A stretch of 64,000 nt of DNA from Pusillimonas caeni. GTDB taxonomy: Bacteria > Pseudomonadota > Gammaproteobacteria > Burkholderiales > Burkholderiaceae_B. Position 1 is the first letter of the stretch. Each line of letters starts with the position of its first letter. The DNA lies in contig NZ_PDUW01000001.1 of assembly GCF_003545815.1 (NCBI RefSeq), positions 434,001 through 498,000 of the forward strand, read 5' to 3'. Below, piece after piece: positions 16,211 through 23,951 of the stretch. The translations under genes and the position numbers were made by a program. The notes beneath the pieces are model-generated. The model had not been told where the DNA came from, made no database searches, and was given only the letters and a program-made list of their open reading frames with translations.

Positions 16211-17614
16211 TTAGCGCGCCAGCCAAAGAAGCGGATTGACGGGCTTGCCCTGATGGCGAATTTCAAAGTATAGACCGGACTCGACCTGGCCGCCTGTCGC
16301 GCCCACCGTGGCGATTGCCTCTCCGGCCGCCACCGCCTGGCCGACCTGCTTGAGCAGGCTCTGGTTGTAGGCGTATACGCTGAGATACTGCGCGCCATGG
16401 TCGACGATGAGGATGTTGCCGAAGCCATTGAGCCAGTCGGCATAGACGACCCTGCCGGCGGCGATCGCCTTGACCGGCGTGCCTTCGCTCGCGCGCAGCA
16501 CGATCCCGCGCCACAGGCCGCCATCGGGCCGCTCGGCGCCGAAGCGGCCCTGGACTTCCCCTCGCACCGGATAAGGCAGGCCGTGGCGCAGCCCTTGCAG
16601 GGCGCCGGCCGAGGGAGGGGCGGGCTCTTCCTGCGCCGGCTGCCGGGCGGCCTGCTCCTGGGCGCGCTCGCGGGCGCGCGCCTGCTCGACCTGCTCGCGG
16701 GCCCGGCGCGCGGCCTCTTGATCGCGGCGCGATTGCCGCTGGGCCTCTTCCTGGCGCAAACGCTCTTGTTCGGCCCGCTGCGCTTCCGCTCGGCGCCGCG
16801 CTTCTTCCTGACGGCGGATTTCGGCCAGGCGCGCTTCTTCCCTGCGCCGCTCTTCGGCCAGCCGCGCCTCTTCGGCCTGCTTGGCGATCGCTTCTTCGAG
16901 TCCGGTGATGAGACGGCCCAGGCGGCGTTCGTCGCTCTGCAGTTTCTCGGCCTGCGCCCGCTGCGCCTTCAATTGCTCGCTGACCTTCTCCAGGACCTGC
17001 TGGCGCTCTCGCTTCTGTTCCTCGAGTTCGGTTTTGCGGACCTCGGTTTCGTCCGCCACCTGCTCCAGTTCGCGCTTGCGCGCCTGCGACCTGGCCTGAA
17101 GCGCGTTGAGGCGCTCGAGCGCCTCGCCGACGGCCCGCAGCGCCGCCGCCTGGGCTTGCGATACATAACTGAGATAGCCCAGCTCGCGGCCTATGGCTTG
17201 AGGATCGTCGCCCGACAGCAGCGCCGTCCAGGGCGACAGGCCGCTGGCATATTGGGCCCGCAGCTGATCGGCCAATTCCTGCTGGCGCCGGCCGAGCTCC
17301 TGGCGCTGCTCGGCGATCTGCTTCTGAAGGTGCTCGAGATCGTCTTCGGCCTGGCGCTTCTGTCCGGCCAGTTCGGCCAGCCGCCGATCGATGTCGGAAA
17401 TGGCTTTCTCGGAAGCCTTCAGGGCGTTCGCGGCATCCTTGCGGGAGGCCTCGTGCTGGTCGATGTCTTTCTGCAGCGTCTGGATGCGGTCGCGCAGGCG
17501 CCCCTGCTGAGCCTGGACTTCAGCCTGCCTGCTTTGCAGGTTCGCCGCCGGTTCGGCCGCAAGCGCCGCGCCGAGCGATGCGGACAACAGCGCCGCCAGA
17601 CCGATACGCAGCAT
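16211..17614 (-). CDS. EnvC-type murein hydrolase activator, degenerate M23 domain
   Basis: A 467-residue exported protein with signal peptide (residues 1-20), a long coiled coil (about residues 25-330, including Arg/Glu/Ala-rich repeats) and a C-terminal LytM/M23 domain. The M23 zinc ligands are not conserved: the HxxxD region reads GGLWRGIVLRA, and the HxH region reads LYFEIRHQG. That is the EnvC pattern: the domain does not cut peptidoglycan but activates amidases AmiA/AmiB at the septum. The frame is open far upstream inside gpmA; ATG 17614 begins the signal peptide. It lies 7 bases from gpmA. Confidence 0.87.
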   Translation of the reverse strand: MLRIGLAALLSASLGAALAAEPAANLQSRQAEVQAQQGRLRDRIQTLQKDIDQHEASRKDAANALKASEKAISDIDRRLAELAGQKRQAEDDLEHLQKQIAEQRQELGRRQQELADQLRAQYASGLSPWTALLSGDDPQAIGRELGYLSYVSQAQAAALRAVGEALERLNALQARSQARKRELEQVADETEVRKTELEEQKRERQQVLEKVSEQLKAQRAQAEKLQSDERRLGRLITGLEEAIAKQAEEARLAEERRREEARLAEIRRQEEARRRAEAQRAEQERLRQEEAQRQSRRDQEAARRAREQVEQARARERAQEQAARQPAQEEPAPPSAGALQGLRHGLPYPVRGEVQGRFGAERPDGGLWRGIVLRASEGTPVKAIAAGRVVYADWLNGFGNILIVDHGAQYLSVYAYNQSLLKQVGQAVAAGEAIATVGATGGQVESGLYFEIRHQGKPVNPLLWLAR

Positions 17615-17621
17615 AAGGAGA

Positions 17622-18371
17622 TCAGCCCTTGGCCTTGCCCTGCGCGGCCACGGCCGCCATGGCCGCCTCGATCTCGTCGGCATTGCCCAGGTAGTAGTGG
17701 CGCAGCGGCTTGAGATCGTCATCGAGTTCGTAGACCAGAGGCTGGCCGGTGGGAATGTTGACGCCCACGATGTCGGCATCCGAAATCGAATCCAGATGCT
17801 TGATGAGGGCGCGCAGGCTGTTGCCATGGGCGGCGACCAGCACCCGGCGGCCGGCGCGCAGCGCGGGCGCAATCGAGTCGTTCCAGAAGGGCACGACGCG
17901 CTCGACGGTGTCTTTGAGGCATTCGGTGGCGGGCAGATGCTCGGGCGCCACTTTTGCGTAGCGCTTGTCGAAACGCGGATGGCGCGGATCGTCCTGGTCG
18001 AGCGGCTCGGGGGCGATGGCATAGGCGCGCCGCCATACCAGCACCTGTTCTTCGCCGAACTTGGCGGCCGTCTCGGCCTTGTTCAACCCTTGCAGCGCAC
18101 CGTAATGGCGCTCGTTCAGGCGCCAGTTCAGGCCGATGGGCGTATGCATGGCGTCCATGGCGTCCAAAGCGATCCACAGGGTGCGGATGGCCCGTTTCAG
18201 CACTGACGAAAAGGCCAGGTCGAACTCGTAGCCTTCGCGCTTGAGCAGCTCGCCGGCCTGGCGCGCCTGCTCGCGGCCGGTTTCGGTGAGGTCGACATCG
18301 GTCCAGCCGGTGAAGCGGTTCTCGAGGTTCCACTGGCTTTCGCCATGGCGCATCAATACAAGTTTATGCAT
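17622..18371 (-). CDS. gpmA: 2,3-bisphosphoglycerate-dependent phosphoglycerate mutase
   Basis: A 249-residue glycolytic enzyme interconverting 3- and 2-phosphoglycerate. The phosphohistidine motif [18 protein letters not shown] opens the protein, and [19 protein letters not shown] supplies the second active-site histidine. Length matches dPGM. It begins the leftward gpmA-envC-ctpA-moeB series and is divergent from the rhodanese-grxC-secB-gpsA series. Confidence 0.95.
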   Translation of the reverse strand: MHKLVLMRHGESQWNLENRFTGWTDVDLTETGREQARQAGELLKREGYEFDLAFSSVLKRAIRTLWIALDAMDAMHTPIGLNWRLNERHYGALQGLNKAETAAKFGEEQVLVWRRAYAIAPEPLDQDDPRHPRFDKRYAKVAPEHLPATECLKDTVERVVPFWNDSIAPALRAGRRVLVAAHGNSLRALIKHLDSISDADIVGVNIPTGQPLVYELDDDLKPLRHYYLGNADEIEAAMAAVAAQGKAKG

Positions 18372-18419
18372 AGTAAGCCCAGGTTTTCTACGGTTTTAGT
18401 TGAATATCGGCGTCCATTT

Positions 18420-18425
18420 TATAAT
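18420..18425 (+). promoter_or_regulatory. Putative -10 element for the rhodanese-grxC-secB-gpsA operon
   Basis: A perfect TATAAT lies in the 99-base divergent region between gpmA and the rhodanese gene, 46 bases before the GTG start. No convincing -35 is seen at 17 bases (the best is TAGTTG), so this is a tentative call. Confidence 0.35.
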
Positions 18426-18470
18426 CGACCGATCACCCCCTACTCAAAGAGATAAATCGAGATACATATC

Positions 18471-18881
18471 GTGGACTTCATCCTTAGCCAGAATAATCTG
18501 TACATTGTACTTATTGCCATCGTGTCCGGCGCGCTGCTGCTGTGGCCTTCCATCGGCAAGCGCCGCGGCTCCAATCCCGTCAGCGCGACCGAAGCGGTGC
18601 AATTGGCGAACCGGCAGCAAGGCGTCTTCATCGACGTGCGCAGCGCCGAGCAATACAAGGCCGGCACCATCGCCCAGGCACGCAATGTGCCTGTTGCCGA
18701 ACTCGAGGCCAAGCTCGACAGCCTGCCCAAAAACAAGCCGCTCATCGTATTTTGCGACCAAGGGCGCGAAGCGATCCGCGCCGCGGCCGCCTTGCGCAAG
18801 CACGGGCTCGAGGCAGTCAGCCTGGAAGGCGGCCTGCGCGGCTGGACCCAGGCCGGCCTGCCCCTGTCGAAAAAGGCTTGA
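18471..18881 (+). CDS. Membrane-anchored rhodanese-domain protein
   Basis: A 136-residue protein: one N-terminal transmembrane segment (about residues 8-25) and a single rhodanese domain with VFIDVRSAEQYKAGTI and the active-site loop VFCDQGRE carrying the catalytic cysteine. Such YibN-type proteins sit next to grxC and secB in many proteobacteria and handle sulfane sulfur at the membrane. Translation appears to begin at a GTG with only a weak ribosome site. The grxC gene follows 28 bases later. Confidence 0.87.
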   Translation: MDFILSQNNLYIVLIAIVSGALLLWPSIGKRRGSNPVSATEAVQLANRQQGVFIDVRSAEQYKAGTIAQARNVPVAELEAKLDSLPKNKPLIVFCDQGREAIRAAAALRKHGLEAVSLEGGLRGWTQAGLPLSKKA

Positions 18882-18909
18882 ACCACTTTCCATCTCTTCG
18901 AGGAACTTC

Positions 18910-19167
18910 ATGGCAACCGTTACGATGTACTGCACGGCAGTGTGCCCTTACTGCATCCGGGCTGAAATGCTCCTCAAGCAGCGGGGCGTCACCCACATCG
19001 ACAAGATCCGCGTCGACACGCATCCCGAGCGGCGGGCTGAAATGATGCAACGCACGGGACGCCGCACCGTACCGCAAATCTATATCGACGACACCCACGT
19101 CGGCGGCTACGACGATCTGGCGGCGCTGGACCGGGCCGAAGGCCTGATGCCGCTGCTCAACAACTGA
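18910..19167 (+). CDS. grxC: Glutaredoxin 3
   Basis: An 85-residue glutaredoxin with the dithiol active site CPYC at residues 11-14, the cis-proline segment [10 protein letters not shown] and the glutathione-binding [10 protein letters not shown]. It reduces protein disulfides with glutathione. ATG 18910 has AGGA eight bases upstream and gives the standard length; the open frame extends much further back in the rhodanese gene but is not used. secB follows. Confidence 0.93.
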   Translation: MATVTMYCTAVCPYCIRAEMLLKQRGVTHIDKIRVDTHPERRAEMMQRTGRRTVPQIYIDDTHVGGYDDLAALDRAEGLMPLLNN

Positions 19168-19205
19168 CCCAACCCGAACGCACGCGTTCATTCTTAGGAA
19201 GACAA

Positions 19206-19736
19206 ATGGCCGACCAGGACCAAAACCAAGCCAATCAGAACAATAATCAGGAACCCAGCTTCGGGCTGCAGCGCACCTACATCAAGGACGTCTCGCTCGA
19301 GATGCCCAATGCGCCTCAGATCTTCCTCGAGCAGGAAGGCCCCACGGTCGAAGTGTCGATCAACGTGGGCGGCCAGCGCCTGGCCGACACCATCTTCGAA
19401 TCCACCGTCACCGCCACTGTCACGACACGGGTCGAAGACAAAGTGCTGTACCTCATCGAGGCCACCCAGGCCGGCATCTTCGAAGCCGCAAACATTCCCG
19501 CCGAACAGCTCGATCCCTTGCTGGGCATCGTCTGCCCCACCATGCTGTATCCCTATTTGCGCGCCAACGTGGCCGACCTGATCAACCGCACGTCGCTGCC
19601 GCCGCTGCACCTCACCGAGGTCAACTTCCAGAGCCTGTACGAGCAGCGCGTGCAACAGCTGGCCGAGCAGCAGCAAGGCCAGGCCTCCCAGCAAGACTCG
19701 GGCATCGTCCTGCCCCCGGGCGTGACGCGTCAATAA
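19206..19736 (+). CDS. secB: Protein-export chaperone SecB
   Basis: A 176-residue tetrameric cytoplasmic chaperone that keeps preproteins unfolded and delivers them to SecA. The family blocks [19 protein letters not shown] near residue 20, [17 protein letters not shown] and [17 protein letters not shown] are clear. A Gln-rich stretch near the C-terminus (about residues 144-166) makes it slightly longer than E. coli SecB. An AGGA ribosome site precedes the ATG. It lies in the conserved rhodanese-grxC-secB-gpsA order. Confidence 0.95.
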   Translation: MADQDQNQANQNNNQEPSFGLQRTYIKDVSLEMPNAPQIFLEQEGPTVEVSINVGGQRLADTIFESTVTATVTTRVEDKVLYLIEATQAGIFEAANIPAEQLDPLLGIVCPTMLYPYLRANVADLINRTSLPPLHLTEVNFQSLYEQRVQQLAEQQQGQASQQDSGIVLPPGVTRQ

Positions 19737-19745
19737 GCGTCTCCC

Positions 19746-20777
19746 ATGGCTGCCCCTCGCCTGCATACGACGGTGCTCGGAGCCGGTAGCTGGGGCACCG
19801 CCCTGGCTGCGCTGGCCAGCCACCATTCCGACACCCTGCTCTGGGCGCGCGATGCGGCCCAGGCGCGGGCCATCGACAGCCGGCACGTCAATACGCGCTA
19901 TCTGCCCGGCATCGATCTGCCCGATGCGCTGCGATGCACCGATAGCTTCGAGGCGGCCGTCGATCACGCCTGCCAAGACCCGTCCCTTCCCGGCCTCGTC
20001 ATCCTGGGAGTACCGGTGGCGGGCATGGCCGAAACCTGTTCACGCCTGGCCCGGGCATTGGAACAGCGGGCCGGCATCCGGCCGCCTGTCATATGGACGT
20101 GCAAGGGCTTCGATCAGGCCAGCGGCCAGCTTCCCCACGAAATCGCCGGCGCCGCCCTGGATGGGCTGGCTTTGCCGGGCGTCCTGTCCGGCCCTTCGTT
20201 CGCCAAGGAAGTAGCCCAGGGCCTGCCCGTGGCACTGACCGTCGCCAGCGAGCATGAAGCGACGCGCCAGGCGGCCACCACCGCCCTGCACGGGCGCACG
20301 GCGCGCATCTACGGCAGCACCGATGTCATCGGCGTCGAAGTCGGCGGAGCCCTGAAGAACGTCATCGCCATTGCCTGCGGCATCTCCGACGGCCTGGCTC
20401 TGGGCGCCAATGCGCGCGCGGCGCTGATCACGCGCGGGCTGGCCGAGATCCAACGCATGGGCGTGGCGCTGGGCGGCATGCCCGACACCTTCTCCGGCCT
20501 GACGGGCCTGGGCGACCTGGTGCTGACCGCCACGGGCGACCTGTCGCGCAATCGCCAGGTGGGGCTGGCGATAGGCGCCGGCCAGTCGCTGGAGGCCGTG
20601 CTGGCCGGCGGCATGACGGCCGAAGGGGTGCGCTGCGCGCGCGCAGCCCTGGCCCTGGGACGCAAACACGACGTCGAGCTTCCCATCACCGAGGCCGTAT
20701 GCAGCGTGCTGTTCGACGGGCTGGCTCCCCGGCAGGCTGTTTCAGAGCTGCTGTCGCGCGAGGCCAAGCCGGAATGA
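19746..20777 (+). CDS. gpsA: NAD(P)-dependent glycerol-3-phosphate dehydrogenase
   Basis: A 343-residue enzyme reducing dihydroxyacetone phosphate to sn-glycerol-3-phosphate for phospholipid synthesis. The Rossmann motif [12 protein letters not shown] is at residues 10-21; the catalytic lysine lies in [17 protein letters not shown], followed by [11 protein letters not shown] and [17 protein letters not shown]. It is the last gene of its series, 9 bases after secB. Confidence 0.94.
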   Translation: MAAPRLHTTVLGAGSWGTALAALASHHSDTLLWARDAAQARAIDSRHVNTRYLPGIDLPDALRCTDSFEAAVDHACQDPSLPGLVILGVPVAGMAETCSRLARALEQRAGIRPPVIWTCKGFDQASGQLPHEIAGAALDGLALPGVLSGPSFAKEVAQGLPVALTVASEHEATRQAATTALHGRTARIYGSTDVIGVEVGGALKNVIAIACGISDGLALGANARAALITRGLAEIQRMGVALGGMPDTFSGLTGLGDLVLTATGDLSRNRQVGLAIGAGQSLEAVLAGGMTAEGVRCARAALALGRKHDVELPITEAVCSVLFDGLAPRQAVSELLSREAKPE

Positions 20778-20793
20778 ATTTGCGTTTTTAAGC

Positions 20794-20807
20794 GCCGCTC
20801 CAGCGGC
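20794..20807. terminator. Weak hairpin between convergent gpsA and trmL
   Basis: gccgc-tcca-gcggc with T-rich flanks on both sides (ttttta before it and ttatgttt after it) in a 71-base convergent gap. It could serve both directions, but the stem is short and the T runs are interrupted. Confidence 0.35.
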
Positions 20808-20848
20808 TTATGTTTGAGCAAGCCATACAATCCGAACGAGCCGCAACT

Positions 20849-21319
20849 TCAGACACCCCCCGCATACCCCTGCTGGCGCCATGCCTCGAACACCGTCACC
20901 GCCACCGCGTTGGACAGATTCAGGCTGCGCTGGTCGGGCATCATCGGCAGACGCAGACGCTGCGCGGGCGTAAAGCGCTCCAGATCCTGCGCCGACAGAC
21001 CCGCGGTTTCGCGCCCGAACACGAAGACGTCGCCCGGCTTGAAATGCTGGCCCCCAAGCAGGGAGCTGCCTCGGGTGGTCATGGCGAAGCAGCGCTCGGG
21101 GGAGGCCCCGGTGGCTGCGAGAGCGCACGTCAGGTCGTCATGCACACGCATGCGCGCCCACTCGTGATAATCGAGCCCGGCACGCTTGAGCTTGCTGTCT
21201 TCGAGCTCAAAGCCCAGAGGGCGCACCAGATGCAAAGCCGCGCCCGTGTTGGCGGCCAGCCGGATGACATTGCCCGTGTTGGGAGGGATCTCGGGAGAGA
21301 CCAGCACAATATGAAACAT
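20849..21319 (-). CDS. trmL: tRNA (cytidine(34)-2'-O)-methyltransferase
   Basis: A 156-residue SPOUT-fold RNA methyltransferase. LVSPEIPPNTGNVIRLAANT is the usual start, followed by RPLGFELEDSKLKRAGLDY, VFGRETAGL, and the C-terminal knot RSLNLSNAVAVTVFEAWRQ. TrmL methylates the wobble base of tRNA-Leu species. It lies 10 bases downstream of a comF-like gene on the same strand. Confidence 0.92.
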   Translation of the reverse strand: MFHIVLVSPEIPPNTGNVIRLAANTGAALHLVRPLGFELEDSKLKRAGLDYHEWARMRVHDDLTCALAATGASPERCFAMTTRGSSLLGGQHFKPGDVFVFGRETAGLSAQDLERFTPAQRLRLPMMPDQRSLNLSNAVAVTVFEAWRQQGYAGGV

Positions 21320-21329
21320 TTTTAATCCA

Positions 21330-22133
21330 TCAACTTTCTTGCCGATACGGGGTGCGCGCCACGACCAGGCCTACCACCCGCGCCGCGCCGGCCCGCTTCA
21401 AGGCCCGGGCCACCGCGTGCAGCGTCGCTCCGGTGGTCAGCACGTCGTCCACCACCGCAACCACCGCGCCGTCGACTCGGCCGCTGCATGTGTATCGATC
21501 GGCCTGCGGACCAGTGCGGGCGGCGCGGCCGAGCTGCTTCTGGCTTGCCCCCTCGCCGCTGCGGCGCAGCAGCCCGGGCCGGTAAGCCAGCTCGAGCCGG
21601 GACGCCAGCTGCCGGGCGATTTCGCCGGCCGGATTGAAGCCGCGCCGGCGCAGGGCACGGCGGCTGGAAGGCACGGGCAGCACGATTGTAATCGCCTCGA
21701 TCGGCGGTGTGGCGCGCTGCGCCGCATCCGCCAACAGGCCGGCCATGAAGCGGGCATGCTGGAACCTGGACGCATTCTTGAACTGCCATATCAATTGGTC
21801 GAGCGGCGGCACATAGTCGAATGCCGCCACGACGCGATCGAACGCCGGCCCCAGGGCGGCGCAATCCGGACAGCGAGGGCCATGCTCGAGCCCGAGTGCG
21901 CACACGGGACAACGCCGCCCCGGCAAGAATGCGCGCATGTCGGCCAGACAGCCCGGGCAGGGCCGTCCGCCGCGGGAAGCGCCCAGGCATAAAGGACAGT
22001 CGGTGGGGACATGGTCGAACAGGCTCAGGAAACGCCCCCGAGCAGCGCCCGCCAGCTTGCCCGCCCGGCTAGCGCCTTGCCGGAACAGGCCGGCAAGGCG
22101 TCGTGATTCGCATCGAGAGGGCAGATCGGCCAT
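21330..22133 (-). CDS. ComF-family amidophosphoribosyltransferase-like protein
   Basis: A 267-residue protein with an N-terminal double zinc-finger region (CPLC, CPGC, CPVC, CPDC between residues 46 and 90) and a C-terminal phosphoribosyltransferase fold with the PRPP-binding loop VAVVDDVLTTGAT (about residues 225-237). ComF/GntX proteins are linked to DNA uptake and DNA use in competent bacteria; the exact reaction is not known. dprA, another transformation gene, lies 10 kb away. It is divergent from the methyltransferase gene at 22221. Confidence 0.87.
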   Translation of the reverse strand: MADLPSRCESRRLAGLFRQGASRAGKLAGAARGRFLSLFDHVPTDCPLCLGASRGGRPCPGCLADMRAFLPGRRCPVCALGLEHGPRCPDCAALGPAFDRVVAAFDYVPPLDQLIWQFKNASRFQHARFMAGLLADAAQRATPPIEAITIVLPVPSSRRALRRRGFNPAGEIARQLASRLELAYRPGLLRRSGEGASQKQLGRAARTGPQADRYTCSGRVDGAVVAVVDDVLTTGATLHAVARALKRAGAARVVGLVVARTPYRQES

Positions 22134-22220
22134 AATAAAAGACCAGCCACTTCATCCAGCATGGAAGGTGCCTTCATCACAGCATGCTTTGCCGGCGCCT
22201 GCCAGACCTTTACCGCATAA

Positions 22221-23132
22221 ATGTCACAGCCTCCCACCCTGCCGCTGGAATCCGCACACGTCGTTCGGCAGTTCGCGCGCCGCGCGCCCCTGGACAAGGC
22301 CCAGTTTCTGTACGGCGAAATAGCGCAACGCATGCTGCAGCGCCTCAGCTATATCAAGCTGCAGCCGCATGCCGTCATGGATGCGGGCAGCGGAGCCGGC
22401 CATGCGCTGGAGCCCTTGCGCGCACGCTACGCCAACATCGACTACACCGGCATCGACGCCTGCCCGCCACTGGTCCGGGCCGCCATCGAGCGCCATGCCG
22501 CTCGGCCCAGCCTGTGGCAGAAGCTGCGCAACAAGCCGACTCAGGCGGCGCGCTTCCTGGTCGCCGACATGGCCGATACCGGCCAGGCGCCCGAAAGCCA
22601 GGATCTCGTCTGGTCGAACATGGCCCTGCATTGGCATCCCAGGCCGCATGAAGTGCTGCGGGAATGGCGGCGCGTATTGAGGACCGGCGGCCTGGCGATG
22701 TTCTCGTGCCTGGGACCGGGGTCTTTCAAGGAACTGCGCCAGGCCCTGGCCGAGGCGGACATACATACCGCCGTGCCGCAGTTCGTCGACATGCACGATT
22801 TCGGAGACCTGCTGCTGGAACAGGGTTTTGCCGATCCGGTCATGGATCAGGAAATCATCACCCTCACCTACCGCGAGGCCGGCAAACTACTGGACGATCT
22901 GCGTATTCTGGGCGGCAACCCCAGTTCGGGGCGCACGCCGGGCCTGGTGGGCCGGGGCTGGCGCCGCCGCCTGATCGACGCGCTCGAGAAACAGCGCCAT
23001 CTGGACGGCACCATACACCTGAGCCTCGAGGTGGCTTATGGGCACGCTTGGCGCGCCGCCTCGAGAAAGGTGTCGAGCGAAGAGACCCGCATTTCCATCG
23101 ACTCGATAGGCCGCCGTCCGCCGCGCGCCTGA
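22221..23132 (+). CDS. BioC-like SAM-dependent methyltransferase
   Basis: A 303-residue class I methyltransferase. The SAM loop is VMDAGSGAGHALEPL (about residues 52-66), the acidic strand end YTGIDAC, and the motif IV region DLVWSNMALHWHP, then LRTGGLAMFSCLGPGSFKELRQAL. This last block and the C-terminal half resemble BioC, the malonyl-ACP methyltransferase that starts biotin synthesis, and the related NDUFAF5 group. No other biotin gene lies nearby, so I do not assign bioC. Confidence 0.75.
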   Translation: MSQPPTLPLESAHVVRQFARRAPLDKAQFLYGEIAQRMLQRLSYIKLQPHAVMDAGSGAGHALEPLRARYANIDYTGIDACPPLVRAAIERHAARPSLWQKLRNKPTQAARFLVADMADTGQAPESQDLVWSNMALHWHPRPHEVLREWRRVLRTGGLAMFSCLGPGSFKELRQALAEADIHTAVPQFVDMHDFGDLLLEQGFADPVMDQEIITLTYREAGKLLDDLRILGGNPSSGRTPGLVGRGWRRRLIDALEKQRHLDGTIHLSLEVAYGHAWRAASRKVSSEETRISIDSIGRRPPRA

Positions 23133-23242
23133 CTCGAGCACGCGCTGGCGCGGGCCGCGCAAGCCCGCGATGGCCGGCGCCTACACCAAGCATTGCGCGC
23201 TGGCGCAGCGCCCTGAACCGGGCCGGCGGGAATGGCGGGCGG

Positions 23243-23941
23243 CTAGCTGCTGCTTTTGCGGCGCGAGGTTTCGATGCCCAACTGCTTGAGCTTGCGGTAC
23301 AAGTGGGTGCGCTCGAGCCCGGTTTTTTCGGACACGCGCGTCATGCTGTGGTTTTCGCGGCCAAGATGGTATTGAAAATAGATGCGCTCGAATTCGTCGC
23401 GCGCATCGCGCAGCGGTTGATCGAGGGCAATGCCGCCCAGCAGCGAATTGCCGGTTTCGGGGACGGGCGGGGGCGCGGGCTGGTTGAGCTCGGGCACCGG
23501 CACCGTGGTAAGCGGCTGCGCATTGGGGTCGAGCGGCTCGGGCGCGCGCGTGGTGGTGACCAGCCCCGGCGCCACCACCGGGCGCGCCAGGCCTGAAGCG
23601 ATGGTCTTGAGCAGCTTTTGCAGCGTGATGGGTTTTTCAAGGAAGTCGACCGCGCCGATGCGCGTGGCCTCGACGGCGGTATCGACCGTGGCGTGGCCGC
23701 TCATCATGATGACGGGCATGTCGAGAAGGCCTTGCGAGGCCCATTCTTTCAAGAGACTGACCCCGTCGGTGTCCGGCATCCAGATGTCGAGAAGAACCAG
23801 GTCGGGCCGGCGCCGCAGGCGCGCCGCGCGCGCCTCTGCGGCGTTTTCCGCGAGTTCGACCGTGTGTCCTTCGTCGTAGAGAATCTCGGACAACAGTTCG
23901 CGTATACCTATTTCGTCATCAACAACCAGAATTCTGGCCAT
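23243..23941 (-). CDS. NtrX-like response regulator lacking the AAA+ domain
   Basis: A 232-residue regulator encoded 10 bases after ntrY. The receiver domain covers residues 1-120 with phospho-acceptor D52 (LLDIWMPDTDG), acidic pair DDE at 8-10 and lysine in FLEKPIT. A Pro-rich linker (about 125-175) replaces the sigma-54 AAA+ ATPase found in classical NtrX, and a Fis-type HTH closes the protein (SVSEKTGLERTHLYRKLKQLGI). It should act as a DNA-binding regulator without sigma-54 activation. The reading frame is continuous, so this is not a broken gene in this window. Confidence 0.87.
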   Translation of the reverse strand: MARILVVDDEIGIRELLSEILYDEGHTVELAENAAEARAARLRRRPDLVLLDIWMPDTDGVSLLKEWASQGLLDMPVIMMSGHATVDTAVEATRIGAVDFLEKPITLQKLLKTIASGLARPVVAPGLVTTTRAPEPLDPNAQPLTTVPVPELNQPAPPPVPETGNSLLGGIALDQPLRDARDEFERIYFQYHLGRENHSMTRVSEKTGLERTHLYRKLKQLGIETSRRKSSS

Positions 23942-23951
23942 AAAGCTTCAC

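Noticed and set aside
14939-16273. Long open frame on the plus strand, 444 codons
   Set aside because: It lies antisense to ctpA, is His/Gly/Asp-rich and has no domain; it is a by-product of high GC.
16397-17713. Plus-strand open frame, 438 codons, Leu/Arg-rich
   Set aside because: It is antisense to the EnvC coiled coil, whose repeats create the apparent hydrophobic pattern.
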